Source of the DNA: Tautonia rosea
GTDB taxonomy: Bacteria; Planctomycetota; Planctomycetia; Isosphaerales; Isosphaeraceae
Assembly: GCF_012958305.1 (NCBI RefSeq)
Contig: NZ_JABBYO010000007.1
Span: forward strand, 351,373 to 415,372
Length of the DNA: 64,000 nt
Direction: 5' to 3'
The notes beneath the pieces are model-generated. The model did no database searches and was not told the DNA's origin. It was given only the letters and a program-made list of their open reading frames with translations. This document shows positions 44,239-53,919 of the stretch, one piece after another. How positions within the stretch are numbered: the first letter of the stretch is position 1; every line of letters starts with the position of its first letter. Both the position numbers and the translations under genes were made by a program.

Positions 44239-45021
44239 TCACCCTTTCCCTTCGACCCGACCGATTACGACGGCCATCACTGGGCCGACACCTGCTCGCT
44301 TCAAGGCCCGACTGGCGGCGGAGCAGGTGGCGCCGGTCGTCAGGATGTCATCGACCAGCAAGACCGGCACGCCGAGGATCGCCTCCAGGGACTTCTGGTT
44401 GGTCTGGAAGACCCCCTGCATTTGCCGGTGCCGCTCGACCCGGCCGACACGCCAGAGGGCCGAGGTCGGTCTTACGCGTCGCAAGGCCCGGACCATCGGC
44501 AGGCCGAGCCGGTGGGCGAGGGCCTGGGCCAGTGCCTCCGACTGATTGTACCGACGTCGCAGGCGTCTCCAGGGGTGCAGCGGGACCGGGACGACGGCCC
44601 GAGCCTCAGCGTTGGCCAGTTCCTCGGCCCGAGCTTCGGCCAGCACGTCGATGAGCCGGGGAGCAAGCCAGGCCCCTCGAACCGATTTCAGACGGAGGCA
44701 AAGGTGGCGGATTGGCCCCTCGTACGGCCCGATCGCCACGGCGGCATCGAACCCGTATCGACGGCCCGAGCAGTCTCCACATCCGGAGGCCCGGTCAGCG
44801 AACGGCCCGACCGGCAGGGCGCAACGCTGGCAGGCCGGGCCGGCGGCGTCGAACAACTCGTCGCGGCAGTCGAGGCAGAGCCCGGCGCGAGCGTCCTCGA
44901 TCCAGGAGTCGCAGATCAGGCAATCGCCCGGAAAGGCCAGATCGCCAACCGCTTCGGTGAGTCGGCGGGGGACGATTCGAGACCCTGGCAGGTTGATCGG
45001 CAGTCGGGTTCGATCGTCCAT
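44239..45021 (-). CDS. ComF family phosphoribosyltransferase-like protein
   Basis: 260 residues. Four C-x-x-C pairs (CLIC, CLDC, CQRC, CGDC) in the first 80 residues form the zinc-binding head of ComF. The C-terminal half has PVPLHPWRRLRRRYNQSEALAQALA and the PRTase motif VLLVDDILTTGATC (about 225). ComF proteins act in DNA uptake in transformable bacteria and are widespread without proven competence roles elsewhere. The ATG at 45021 has GGAG ten bases upstream; the frame is open further, but upstream residues do not fit. Confidence 0.88.
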   Translation of the reverse strand: MDDRTRLPINLPGSRIVPRRLTEAVGDLAFPGDCLICDSWIEDARAGLCLDCRDELFDAAGPACQRCALPVGPFADRASGCGDCSGRRYGFDAAVAIGPYEGPIRHLCLRLKSVRGAWLAPRLIDVLAEARAEELANAEARAVVPVPLHPWRRLRRRYNQSEALAQALAHRLGLPMVRALRRVRPTSALWRVGRVERHRQMQGVFQTNQKSLEAILGVPVLLVDDILTTGATCSAASRALKRAGVGPVMAVVIGRVEGKG

Positions 45022-45139
45022 CGCAACGCGGCTCCGACAGGGATCGAGAGGGCCAGGCTCGTGGTCTTGCCTTCGCAACAGGCTCCGAGGACCGACCCCG
45101 GATTTCCAACCTGTTCTGGGTTTTCGAGCGGTGCGGGGA

Positions 45140-45793
45140 TCAGGAGGAAGCCGGGCGATCGCCGGAGCGGAGGTACGGTTCGAGCTGGGAACGGAGCTCC
45201 ATGCGGGCTCGGGCAAGGAGAGACTTCACCGCGGCCTCAGAACGGTTCATGACGGCGGCGATTTCGGCGTAGCTCATCTCCTCGAACTTGTTGAGCAGGA
45301 CGGCCAGACGTTGGTCGTCGCCGAGGGTGCCGACAGCCTCACGAACGACCTCGCCCAGCTCTGACTGGCGAAGCTGGCCCGAGGCGGTTCCGCCAGGGGC
45401 GGCCACGCGTTCCGAAGCGGGCAGGCTGGGCCGGCTGTCGGTGCCGGTGTCGAGCGACCCGGCCGGGCGTCGGCCCTTGCCGCGGAGGTGGTTGAGGGCC
45501 AGATTGTTGGCGATGGTAAAGAGCCAGGTCGAGAACTTGGCTTGCGGCTTGTACCCCTTTCGGGCGCGATAGATGCGGAGAAAGACCTCCTGGGCCAGAT
45601 CCTCGGCGTCGCTCGCGTCGCCGACCAGGTGGGTGAGCACGGCGATCAGACGGTCCTGGTAGCGTCGGACGAGGACTTCAAACGCTCCTTGCACGTCGTC
45701 TCGGACCTGGAGCATCAGGCGCGTGTCGGGATCTCGGGCCAGGAGCTGCTGTTCAAGGGCCTGGGGCTGGGTCGGGCCGCCGTTGGATGCCAC
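45140..45793 (-). CDS. ECF-type RNA polymerase sigma factor (RpoE-like)
   Basis: 217 residues from a GTG at 45793, chosen because GGAGGG lies nine bases upstream. Region 2: AEDLAQEVFLRIYRARKGYKPQAKFSTWLFTIANNLALNHLRGKGRR. Region 4: LAVLLNKFEEMSYAEIAAVMNRSEAAVKSLLARARMELR. The linker between them is long (about 45 residues, Pro/Ser/Ala-rich). No anti-sigma gene is adjacent; downstream come comF and hemC. Target genes unknown. Confidence 0.92.
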   Translation of the reverse strand: MASNGGPTQPQALEQQLLARDPDTRLMLQVRDDVQGAFEVLVRRYQDRLIAVLTHLVGDASDAEDLAQEVFLRIYRARKGYKPQAKFSTWLFTIANNLALNHLRGKGRRPAGSLDTGTDSRPSLPASERVAAPGGTASGQLRQSELGEVVREAVGTLGDDQRLAVLLNKFEEMSYAEIAAVMNRSEAAVKSLLARARMELRSQLEPYLRSGDRPASS

Positions 45794-45930
45794 GGGGTCG
45801 GTCCCTCCGAAGGTCCGGTCGCGGTGAAGGGAGAGCCAAAGGCCCCTTGGGGCCATCCGAAATCCAGAACGAGCCGACCTTGCCAGCTCGCCAGGCCCAT
45901 TGAGCCGGCGGGCGGGCGGGTCGGGGCGAG

Positions 45931-47001
45931 TCACGACGGGCTCAGGGTCACCAGGCTGGGACGAGGCGATTCGGGCTGCAAACGTCGGCGAAGCTGGCCG
46001 CACGCGGCGTCGATCTCGCGGCCCTTGGTTTTGCGAACACTGACGCTGACCCCTCGATCGCGGACGATCCGCTCGAAGCGGCGCACCGCCTCGCCTGACG
46101 GCCGCTGATAGGGCAGGCCGGCAACCGGATTGTACGGGATCAGATTGACGTGAGCCTTACGGCCGCTCAAGAGCTTGCCGAGCGCCTCGGCATGCTCGGG
46201 ACGGTCGTTCAGGTCGGCCAGCAAGACGTACTCGAAGGTCACCTGGCGGCCGCTCCGATGGAAATAGGCGTCGGCGGCGTCCATCACGGCATCCAGTCCG
46301 ACCCGAGCATTGATCGGCACCAACAGGTCGCGCAGCTCCGGCGTCGGGGCGTGCAAGGAGACGGCCAGATGGTACTGGCGGTCCAGCTCGGCCAGCTTTC
46401 GCATTTTCTCGGGCAGGCCGACGGTTGAGATCGTGACCCGGCGCTGGCCGAAGTTCAACCCCTCGGGAGAGCAGAGGCGGTCGAGGGCCGGGATCAGGTG
46501 GTCAAGATTGGCCAGACTTTCTCCCATGCCCATGACAACAAGATTCGTCAGGCGGTCGTTGGGCGGAAGGAGGTTTCGCAGGCGGAGAACCTGTTCCAGG
46601 ATCTCGGCCGTCGTCAGGTTCCGCTCGACCCCTTTCAAGCCGCTGGCGCAGAAGACGCAGCCCATACCGCAGCCGACCTGAGAGCTGATGCAGACGGTCC
46701 GACGGTCGGACTCGGCCATGAGGACGCATTCGATCGTCCGTCCGTCCTGGCAGCGGAGCAGGAGCTTGTCGGTGCCATCGGGCGAGACGTGCTGGTGGGC
46801 GATCTCGGTCCCGAAGACGGTCCACTCGGCGTCGAGTTCGGATCGCAAGCCCTTGGGCAGGTCGCTCATGGTCTCGAACGACTCGGCTCTGCGGTCGAAC
46901 ACCCAGCGCACGACCTGGCGGGCCCGGTAGGTCGGGTGGCCGCGGTCGGTCATCCAGGCGCTGAGGTCGGCGGTGGAGGCGTCGAGCAGGGGGCGTTTCA
47001 T
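45931..47001 (-). CDS. rlmN: 23S rRNA (adenine2503-C2)-methyltransferase RlmN
   Basis: 356 residues. The radical-SAM motif C111-x3-C115-x2-C118 (CGMGCVFC) is preceded by TVCISSQVG. The second catalytic cysteine is C334 in REIDAACGQL. GMGESLANLDHL and YHLAVSLHAPTPELRDLLVPIN are the usual SAM-binding blocks. The enzyme methylates C2 of A2503 in 23S rRNA and of A37 in some tRNAs. The ATG at 47001 is chosen; a TTG six codons upstream at 47019 cannot be excluded. Confidence 0.96.
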   Translation of the reverse strand: MKRPLLDASTADLSAWMTDRGHPTYRARQVVRWVFDRRAESFETMSDLPKGLRSELDAEWTVFGTEIAHQHVSPDGTDKLLLRCQDGRTIECVLMAESDRRTVCISSQVGCGMGCVFCASGLKGVERNLTTAEILEQVLRLRNLLPPNDRLTNLVVMGMGESLANLDHLIPALDRLCSPEGLNFGQRRVTISTVGLPEKMRKLAELDRQYHLAVSLHAPTPELRDLLVPINARVGLDAVMDAADAYFHRSGRQVTFEYVLLADLNDRPEHAEALGKLLSGRKAHVNLIPYNPVAGLPYQRPSGEAVRRFERIVRDRGVSVSVRKTKGREIDAACGQLRRRLQPESPRPSLVTLSPS

Positions 47002-47207
47002 GGGGACTCGCTGGGACAACTCGCAGGGCGCGGAACTCGGGAACGTTGCCTGGATTATCGCACGGCAAAGGCTCGGCGAGAAGGTGGGACGTCGGCTGGA
47101 CCCGGCTCGGAAGGTATCCGGTTGAGCGCGGGGAGTCGGTCAGGGGGAGGTTCGGCCTGGTCGCGGCGGTCGACCAGGGTCGGCGTTCGCTCGATCCCCA
47201 GGCGGTT

Positions 47208-48734
47208 TCACCGGCGATTGGCGGTCGGGAAGGGGATCGGTGCGCTGATCGTCGCCGGGAGGGAGAGAATTGGATTTGTCTTGTAAGTGTCGATTTGGGT
47301 TTGAGTTGTGGTGTAAGTCGGGAGCGGCGGGGGGGGGGGAGAAATGGGTTCGCTCCGTCGCGTCGTGCCGGGCGAGCGATGAGGCTCAGAATCAGGTTCG
47401 AGGGGCACGTGAGCGGACCGATCCGCGTGACGATTGGGGGGCTGATGCAACGAGAGCTCCCGAGGTGAAGACCATGAACCCTCGCCGGGAGCAGGCGTCG
47501 CGGAGGGAGGAAGAGGATTGGGATGGGCGTAAGAGGGCGAATAGAATGCGTAAGTGGGCGTAAAGCCGGAGGTTGGATCGGGGTGACCTTCGTGGAACGT
47601 TGGGGCGAGGGCTCCCTCACCCGGCCTGGCGGCCACCCGTTCGCCTGCGAGCGGGGGAGCGGGTTGAGTGCTGGTCTCCTCGCCAGGCGAGCGGGGAGCG
47701 GGGTCGAGGTCGGGGAGGATGCGGGTGAAGCCGGGGGGGGCGGGGGCGCTGTCGGGTTCACGCCACCAGCCGAAGCCGACGGGGGCGCGGGGGGTGTCGC
47801 ACTGGCGGGCCTCGCGGGCGATCGCGAGCAGTTCGCGGCGGCGGCGGTCGCGGAGGTTCAGGTAGAGCCGCACGGCGGCGTTGCAGGAGCGGTCGGCGTC
47901 GCGGGCGTAGCGGTGGCGAAGCTGGCCGTCGCTTGAGGTGTCGGCGGCCGAGGAGCGGACGAGCAGGGCCTGGTACTCGGGGCCTTCGACCGCGTCCCAG
48001 GCCTCGGCGCGGAGGGAGGAGAGCCGGTCGATCTGCTCGGCGATCAGGAGGCGGAGCGCCTGGCGGGCGGTGGCGGGATCGGAGGGCAGGGGAGGGTCGT
48101 CGCCGCGAAGGGGCAGCGGGGCGAGTCGGGTGGGAGCCAGGATCGAGGCCAAGAGCCAGAGGCGTCGGACGGGGTCCTCGGCGTCGGGGCCGGGGTGCTC
48201 GGCGGGCAGGCCGAGCAACAGCTGGGCGCGGAGCAGGGTCTTCACGGTCCAGGCATTGCCGAGCCGCAGGGGGGCGTCGAGCTGGTCCCACTGGCGGATG
48301 AGCCAGTCGCAGCCGAAGGCGGTGGCTTCGAGGTCGGCGACGGTGCCGACGGGGTCGCGGGGAAGGTTTTGCCCTTTGCGACGGGCGCGGGCCTGGCGTC
48401 GTCGTTCCCAGGATTGAACGGCGTCGCGGGCCGAGTCGAGGCGGGTGGACTCGCGGGCGTTGTCGAGGCGATCGAGCGTGACGGAGGCGACCGCGGCGCG
48501 TCGGACGAGGTGCTGCTCGACGACGTTGTCGGGACCGGCCTCGCGTTCCCAGCGTTGCAGGGCACGCTCGAGGTCGAGCCCGAAGTCATCAGGAACGACG
48601 ACCTGAGCGGCCAGTCCGTGGGTCAGGCCGTTGCGTCGGGAGCGGGCCTTGCCTTCAACGGTTTTCGGGCCGGTCGAGTTGCGGGCGTTGCGGCGATTGG
48701 CGTCGAGCTGCTTGGAAGAAAGGGGCTTGGCCAT
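47208..48734 (-). CDS. STGPKT-motif protein with repeat-derived insertion, function unknown
   Basis: 508 residues. The N-terminus ANRRNARNSTGPKTVEGKAR then SRRNGLTHG (to residue 40) is the motif of a widespread family of unknown function, usually 150-350 residues and often highly variable after the motif. Residues about 60-320 are helical and Arg/Leu-rich. From about 335 on the sequence is low-complexity Pro/Ser/Thr. It includes PAPPLAGERVAARPGEG (about 357-373), which is the translation of a REP-like repeat. No membrane segment. The poorly conserved C-terminal third may be a read-through of what was non-coding sequence. Confidence 0.6.
   Translation of the reverse strand: MAKPLSSKQLDANRRNARNSTGPKTVEGKARSRRNGLTHGLAAQVVVPDDFGLDLERALQRWEREAGPDNVVEQHLVRRAAVASVTLDRLDNARESTRLDSARDAVQSWERRRQARARRKGQNLPRDPVGTVADLEATAFGCDWLIRQWDQLDAPLRLGNAWTVKTLLRAQLLLGLPAEHPGPDAEDPVRRLWLLASILAPTRLAPLPLRGDDPPLPSDPATARQALRLLIAEQIDRLSSLRAEAWDAVEGPEYQALLVRSSAADTSSDGQLRHRYARDADRSCNAAVRLYLNLRDRRRRELLAIAREARQCDTPRAPVGFGWWREPDSAPAPPGFTRILPDLDPAPRSPGEETSTQPAPPLAGERVAARPGEGALAPTFHEGHPDPTSGFTPTYAFYSPSYAHPNPLPPSATPAPGEGSWSSPRELSLHQPPNRHADRSAHVPLEPDSEPHRSPGTTRRSEPISPPPPPLPTYTTTQTQIDTYKTNPILSLPATISAPIPFPTANRR
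47614..47663. repeat. REP-like palindromic repeat, copy inside a gene
   Basis: A 50-base unit beginning CCCTCACCCGGCCTGGCGGC and ending CGGGGGAGCGGG, related to the intergenic copy at 35714-35762 read on the other strand. Here it is in frame within the STGPKT-motif gene and adds no stop codon. Confidence 0.7.
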
Positions 48735-49459
48735 GATGGAGCATTTCCAAAGGGTGTGGATTCTGGAAGTGTGGATTCAAGAAGTTGCGTTGCTGTGATT
48801 GGTTCGGGATCTTCGGTGTTGGGTTTGAATCAAGATGTCGAACACGCATGCGGGGGGGGCAACAACCAAAGGAACAGTTCGCGCAGGATTGAACGAATCG
48901 TCATTGATAGCATCGGGAAAGAGAGATAGGTGCAGTCACTTTTTCCCAGGGTTGATGGTTGTACGGCCTCGATTGGCGTCGGGAATCGATGCGGCGAGGG
49001 TGAACGCCACGAGTTGAGCTGGGGAAGGACAATTCTGGAAGCGGGTGAATTGATCTCCAGAGCGCAATGTCCCTGGTCACGGCTGGCGTGTCTGATCCGT
49101 GGTCACTTCGGCGGGGGCCACTGGATTTCCTTTCGAGGGGAGCATCCTCGATCGGTGTCGCTGCTGGCAGGGGGGCGGTCGGAGTTCTTGGGTGAGAGGA
49201 TGCCGATGGCACTCGGGGCTGCGTTTGCGACCGCAACGGTTCCCTGATCGCAGAAACACCCGTGAGAATGCGGCTCAGAGTCGTCTTGTCGGAGACGAGA
49301 ACGATGCTCAATACGTCCGGTTCGCAAGAAGCGAAGGTTTCATGTTGAGGCGTGAGGCAACCTGCCTGCGCGAGGGCCAGGAATGCAAAACGGACGGGAC
49401 GCCGGGATGAGCGTCCCGCCCGAGGGGGAAGGCGGAGGAGGTCGAAGTCGGGGAAGGGA
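48735..49459. other. Non-coding gap
   Basis: About 725 bp between two minus-strand genes. Short frames without motifs. A terminator for the gene at 49460 lies at its right end. Confidence 0.4.
49386..49418 (-). terminator. Candidate terminator of the hypothetical gene at 49460
   Basis: CGGGACGC (49395-49402) pairs exactly with GCGTCCCG (49411-49418), 8-base loop. On the minus strand the hairpin is followed by TCCGTTTTGC, a short T-run. It lies about 40 bp after the stop of the minus-strand gene. Confidence 0.6.
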
Positions 49460-50143
49460 TCAGACGTCGATGCCGAGTCGGTAGCGGAGTTCGTCGAACT
49501 GCTCGCGGTAGACGTCGTCGGTGGAGTGGAGGTGTTCGGCCTCGGAGATGAACTTGATGGTATCGTCGCGCTTCAGGCCGTGATCCTTGAGGATTTGCTC
49601 GAAGGGCTCAAGGTCGTGGGCGTAAACGAAGAGGAGCTTGTGCTCGTCGAACTGGACCTCCATCGGTCCGTCGGGGTTGAGCGCGGCGATGCCGGTGCAG
49701 CCGTCATGCAGGAGCAGGTCCTCGTAGTCGTAGAGGGTGCTCTGGAGGATGACGGTGTCCATGTGCTCGCGGTAGAGGTCGGCGTGGCAGCCGGGTTCGC
49801 TTTCGTGGCTCGACTCCATGACGACGTCGACCTCCTCACCGAGGGGGCCGAGCAGGTCCATGAAGACGTCGAAGAGCGACTCGGACGAGACCGAGGCGGC
49901 GAGCACGGGCATGGTGTTGCCGCTCTCGGGGTCGCGGTACAGGTCGCGGCGATACCCTTCGCGAGGGATGATCTCCAGGCCGAAGGAGGGCCGGATGGCA
50001 TCGGTCAGCGCGAATTGGCCGTAACGTCCGACCTGGAGGTGAGCATCAAGCTCTTCCTGGCTCAGGTCGTCAAAGCTGGTTCGGGGCATGCGAGTGGAAT
50101 TGGTTCGCAGCACGCGTTCAATAAATCGTTGCAGAAAGCTCAT
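49460..50143 (-). CDS. Conserved hypothetical cytoplasmic protein
   Basis: 227 residues, family not recognised. A GGAGGGGGACC site precedes the ATG at 50143. No signal peptide or membrane segment; rich in acidic residues. Distinct blocks are FALTDAIRPSFGLEIIPREGYRRDLYRDP (about 43-71), DVVMESSHESEPGCHADLYREHMDTVILQSTLYDYEDLLLHDGCTGIAALN (about 104-154) and VQFDEHKLLFVYAHDLEPFEQILKDHGL. The mixed alpha/beta pattern and unbroken clean frame argue for a real, folded protein. No gene nearby suggests its job. A TATATA box at about 50350 on this strand could be its promoter (weak). Confidence 0.7.
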   Translation of the reverse strand: MSFLQRFIERVLRTNSTRMPRTSFDDLSQEELDAHLQVGRYGQFALTDAIRPSFGLEIIPREGYRRDLYRDPESGNTMPVLAASVSSESLFDVFMDLLGPLGEEVDVVMESSHESEPGCHADLYREHMDTVILQSTLYDYEDLLLHDGCTGIAALNPDGPMEVQFDEHKLLFVYAHDLEPFEQILKDHGLKRDDTIKFISEAEHLHSTDDVYREQFDELRYRLGIDV

Positions 50144-50941
50144 CGGTAGGGTCCCCCTCCTCGCGAGCCGGATTCTTCACGGATCCGGGACCGACCTCGG
50201 ACCGCGTCAGCCGGGCAGTCTTCGGGGGCGAGCCCCGAACCAGCCATCCCGTGCACCTGCCCGGCGCCGCTTCCGAAGAACGTGGGTCGGTATGACCCTT
50301 TTCCCCGGGAACGGCCGCCCTCCCGTTGGCACCGCTCGATTGCCGTTCTCCTATATATACCATGCAGAACGATCGAAAACCGACCCGGTGATGAAATCTC
50401 ATTGAAGGGGACCCAGAGGTCGGGCCGATAAGAGCAAACTCATCGAGATGCTCCGCCGCATGGCTGAGTTCGGCACCGAACAGAATGGGATGAATGCAAC
50501 CGCAGTGCCAATTGGGAACACCGAGCGAGTGGATGGGCCGCTCGGTCTGATTCGTGCTGGACTTGAGTCAAATTTTGGGCGATTTTGTTCCCGATTGGTG
50601 GTCGGCGGAATTTGTACAAAGTTCAGAACAGTCGCACCTTGATGGCCGAGTGTGCACGTTTCTTCCCAGAAGGATCGTAGGATCCGGCGGTCGGGAAGTG
50701 CATGTTTCAGGGTTGGGGTGATCGAGGCTGGGGGGATTGGGGCGCCTCGATCGATTCGCCGGGCGGGTCGTCGCGGATCGACGCCTCGGGCGATACAATG
50801 AGCGTTTTCTGAATCCCGTCGTTCGCGACGATGCCGGGCGAAGGGTTCGTCCACCGCCTGCCTTGAGCTTGCCTGCCTGCCTCCCGGGACTCGAAGCCCG
50901 AGAGGATTCTTGCACCGAGAGAGACGAAAAGGACGCGACCG
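50144..50941. other. Non-coding gap between divergent genes
   Basis: About 800 bp between the hypothetical gene (minus) and the M20 peptidase (plus). It has a locally AT-rich CTATATATACC at about 50351. No gene supported. Confidence 0.4.
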
Positions 50942-52321
50942 ATGGCCATCGAACGGGTCGACGCTTATCTGACCGAGCACGGCAAGCGATTTGAGGAGCA
51001 GCTCAAGGATCTGATCCGGATTCCGAGCGTCAGCGCCCAGCCGAATCACGATGACGACACGAGACGGGCGGCCCAGTTTGTGCTTGACGATCTGAAGGGG
51101 ATGGGGGTCGAGGCCGAGTTGATCGAGTTTCCGAACGGCCACCCGATCGTCTTCGGCCAGAAGCTCGACGCTCCGGGCAAGCCGACCCTCCTTGTTTATG
51201 GTCACTATGATGTGCAGCCTCCCGAGCCGCTCGAACCGTGGCTGACTCCTCCGTTCGAGCCGACCGAGAAGAACGGGAACCTGTACGCTCGGGGGGCGAC
51301 CGACGACAAAGGGCAGATGTTTACGCACCTGAAGGCGGCCGAGGGGTGGCTCAAGGGGGTTGGCGAGCTTCCGATCAACGTGAAGTTCGTGATCGAGGGG
51401 GAAGAGGAAGTCGGCGGGGCGAATCTGGAAGCCTTGATGGCCGAGCAGCCGGATCGCCTGGCGTGCGACTTTGCGGTGATCTCTGACACGAGCCAGTTTG
51501 CTCCCGGCATGCCGGCGATCACGTACGGGTTGAAGGGGCTGGCGTACTTCGAGTTGATTGTCGAGGGGGCGAACCGCGACTTGCATTCGGGGACCTTCGG
51601 CGGCGCGGTGCAGAACCCGCTGAATGCACTGGCGACGATCCTGGCAAGCTTGAAGGACGCCGAGGGACGGATTGCCATCCCCGGTTTCTACGATGATGTC
51701 CGGCCTCTGGAAGACTGGGAGCGGGCCGAGTTCGCGAGCTTGCCGTTCTCGGAGGAGGAGTTCCGGGCGGATCTGTCGGTCCCGCACGCCTTTGGCGAGG
51801 CCGGGTACTCGACGCTGGAACGGAAGTGGGCGCGGCCGACGTGCGACATCAACGGTATCTGGGGGGGATATTCCGGCCCCGGGCCGAAGACGGTGTTACC
51901 TCGACTGGCCGGGGCGAAGTTCAGCTTCCGCCTGGTGCCCGATCAGACTCCGGGACGGGTCCACGAATTGCTGGAAGCCCACCTGAAGACGGTCTGCCCG
52001 CCGGGGGTGACGTACACGCTCAAGGCGATGCACGGGGCGCCCTCGGTCCTGGTTGAGGCGAAGGGGAATCCGGGGGTCGAGGCGGCCATGAAGGCGGTCG
52101 AGGCTGGATTCGGCACCAAGCCGGTCTTGATCCGCGAAGGAGGCTCGATTCCGGTCGTGGGTCTGATCAAGCAGCACCTGGGGGTCGATACGCTCCTGCT
52201 CGGCTGGGGACAGAACGACGACAACCTGCACGGCCCGAACGAGAAGTTCTCGCTGGCCGACTTTCACCGGGGGATCAAGGCGTCGGCACATTTGATGGCG
52301 GAACTGGCGAACGCCAAGTGA
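50942..52321 (+). CDS. M20 family dipeptidase/carboxypeptidase
   Basis: 459 residues. Metal ligands in LLVYGHYDVQP (His and the supporting Asp, about 82-89), YARGATDDKGQ (bridging Asp) and IEGEEEVGG (catalytic and metal Glu), and DLHSGTFGG is the His of the dimerisation-lid domain; WGQNDDNLHGPNEKF supplies the last His. This is the carnosinase/CNDP-like branch, which splits dipeptides or removes C-terminal residues. No signal peptide, so cytoplasmic. It starts with AAAAGGA upstream and is followed 200 bp later by serS. Confidence 0.93.
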   Translation: MAIERVDAYLTEHGKRFEEQLKDLIRIPSVSAQPNHDDDTRRAAQFVLDDLKGMGVEAELIEFPNGHPIVFGQKLDAPGKPTLLVYGHYDVQPPEPLEPWLTPPFEPTEKNGNLYARGATDDKGQMFTHLKAAEGWLKGVGELPINVKFVIEGEEEVGGANLEALMAEQPDRLACDFAVISDTSQFAPGMPAITYGLKGLAYFELIVEGANRDLHSGTFGGAVQNPLNALATILASLKDAEGRIAIPGFYDDVRPLEDWERAEFASLPFSEEEFRADLSVPHAFGEAGYSTLERKWARPTCDINGIWGGYSGPGPKTVLPRLAGAKFSFRLVPDQTPGRVHELLEAHLKTVCPPGVTYTLKAMHGAPSVLVEAKGNPGVEAAMKAVEAGFGTKPVLIREGGSIPVVGLIKQHLGVDTLLLGWGQNDDNLHGPNEKFSLADFHRGIKASAHLMAELANAK

Positions 52322-52522
52322 CGCTTGATCGCTGTCAACGACGCGTTCAAGGCGTTTGCAAGGATCAGCAAGACTTGTTCGGCCGGAGTCGGTCGTCCGT
52401 TTTCCTCTCCCTGTCTGGGGACTCTGCACGGAGGGAATGCGGAGTACTCATTGACTCATGAAAAACTCTTTTTACCGAGAAACCGCTTCGGCCACCAGGA
52501 AGCGGCTGATGGACGCGAAACG

Positions 52523-53800
52523 ATGCTCGACCTGAAATTCGTGCTAAACAACGTCGACGCCGTGAAGCAGAACTGCGTCGATCGCAGTGTGCCGGAAGAT
52601 GTGATCGAAGACCTGGAGAAGGTCGTGGCGCTGGAGACGCAGCGGCGCGAGTTGCTCAGGGAGGTCGAGGCGGTCCGCAAGCGGCAGAACGAAGTGGCGC
52701 AGGCGACAGGGAAGGAAAAGGACCCGGAGGCAAGGGGTGCGCTCGTTGCCGAGGGGAAGCAGTTGAAGCAGCAGGTGGCCGATCGGGAAGACTCGCTTCG
52801 GGCGTTGGAGGAGGAGGTCAAGGCCCGGCTGGGACGGGTGCCGAACATGACGCATCCGGAAGCGCCGATCGGTCAGGATGAGGAGGCGAACCGAGAAATC
52901 CGAAAGGTTGGCACGCCAAAAACGTTCGACTTTCCGGTGAAGGACCATGTCGAGCTGGGCAAGGAACTGGACCTGATTGACTTTGAGGCGGGTTCGAAGG
53001 TGTCGGGCTCGGGGTTCTACTTTCTCAAGAATGATGCGGTGTTGCTCGATCTGGCGCTTCAGCAGTTCGCGATGCAAACGCTCATCAAGCGCGGGTTCAT
53101 GCCGATCGTGACGCCCGACCTGGCCCGGACGAGCATTCTGGAGGGGATCGGCTTTAACCCGAGGGGAGAGGAAACACAGGTCTATTCGGTCGAGAGCACC
53201 GATCTTTGCCTGATCGGCACGGCCGAGATCACGCTGGGGGGAATGCACGCGGAGGAGATCCTCGACGAGTCGGAATTGCCGATCAAGTATGTCGGCCTTT
53301 CTCACTGTTTCCGGACCGAGGCGGGCGCGGCCGGTCGCGCGAGCCGAGGGTTGTATCGCGTGCACCAGTTCACCAAGGTGGAGATGTTCGCCTATGCGGT
53401 GCCCGAGCAATCGGGGGCGCTGCACGAGGAGATGCTGGCGATTGAGGAGGAGATCTTCTCGGCGCTTGGGATTCCGTACCGGGTGCTCGATATTTGCTCG
53501 GGGGACCTGGGCGGGCCGGCGTATCGCAAGTACGACATCGAAGCCTGGATGCCCGGCCGGGGCGACTATGGCGAGGTGACCAGTACGTCGGATTGCACGG
53601 ATTACCAGGCGAGACGACTGGGGATTCGCTACAAGCCCACCGGGCAAAAGGGTACGAAATTTGTTCACACGCTCAATGGCACGGCCGTGGCTCTGAGCCG
53701 GGCGATCATCGTGATTCTGGAGAATTACCAGCGGGCCGACGGGAAGATCGACGTGCCAGAGGTGCTGCGCCCGATCATGGGCAAGGATGTGATCGGTTGA
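52523..53800 (+). CDS. serS: Seryl-tRNA synthetase
   Basis: 425 residues. The N-terminal coiled-coil arm (ELLREVEAVRKRQNEVAQA...REDSLRALEEEVKARL) binds tRNA-Ser, and the class II core follows with motif 2 in GLSHCFRTEAGAAGRASRGLYRVHQFTKVEMF and motif 3 in HTLNGTAVALSRAIIVILENYQ. LCLIGTAEITLGGMH is the serine-binding loop. The start at 52523 opens the usual MLDLKFVLNN; the frame runs on to 52325 with no similarity. Monocistronic or with mgtE 119 bp downstream. Confidence 0.97.
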   Translation: MLDLKFVLNNVDAVKQNCVDRSVPEDVIEDLEKVVALETQRRELLREVEAVRKRQNEVAQATGKEKDPEARGALVAEGKQLKQQVADREDSLRALEEEVKARLGRVPNMTHPEAPIGQDEEANREIRKVGTPKTFDFPVKDHVELGKELDLIDFEAGSKVSGSGFYFLKNDAVLLDLALQQFAMQTLIKRGFMPIVTPDLARTSILEGIGFNPRGEETQVYSVESTDLCLIGTAEITLGGMHAEEILDESELPIKYVGLSHCFRTEAGAAGRASRGLYRVHQFTKVEMFAYAVPEQSGALHEEMLAIEEEIFSALGIPYRVLDICSGDLGGPAYRKYDIEAWMPGRGDYGEVTSTSDCTDYQARRLGIRYKPTGQKGTKFVHTLNGTAVALSRAIIVILENYQRADGKIDVPEVLRPIMGKDVIG

Positions 53801-53919
53801 GCGGTTTTTGATGGACCAGATTGACCTCCACGAAAACCGGGGACCGGGTTCTCGAACACACCGAGCCCGTGCCTGTTTCTTGACACGACGGTTGCAATCG
53901 AGAACCGCCAGGAGTTGCC

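Noticed and set aside
50399..51787. A 462-codon open frame on the minus strand
   Set aside because: Antisense to the M20 peptidase and without family sequence.
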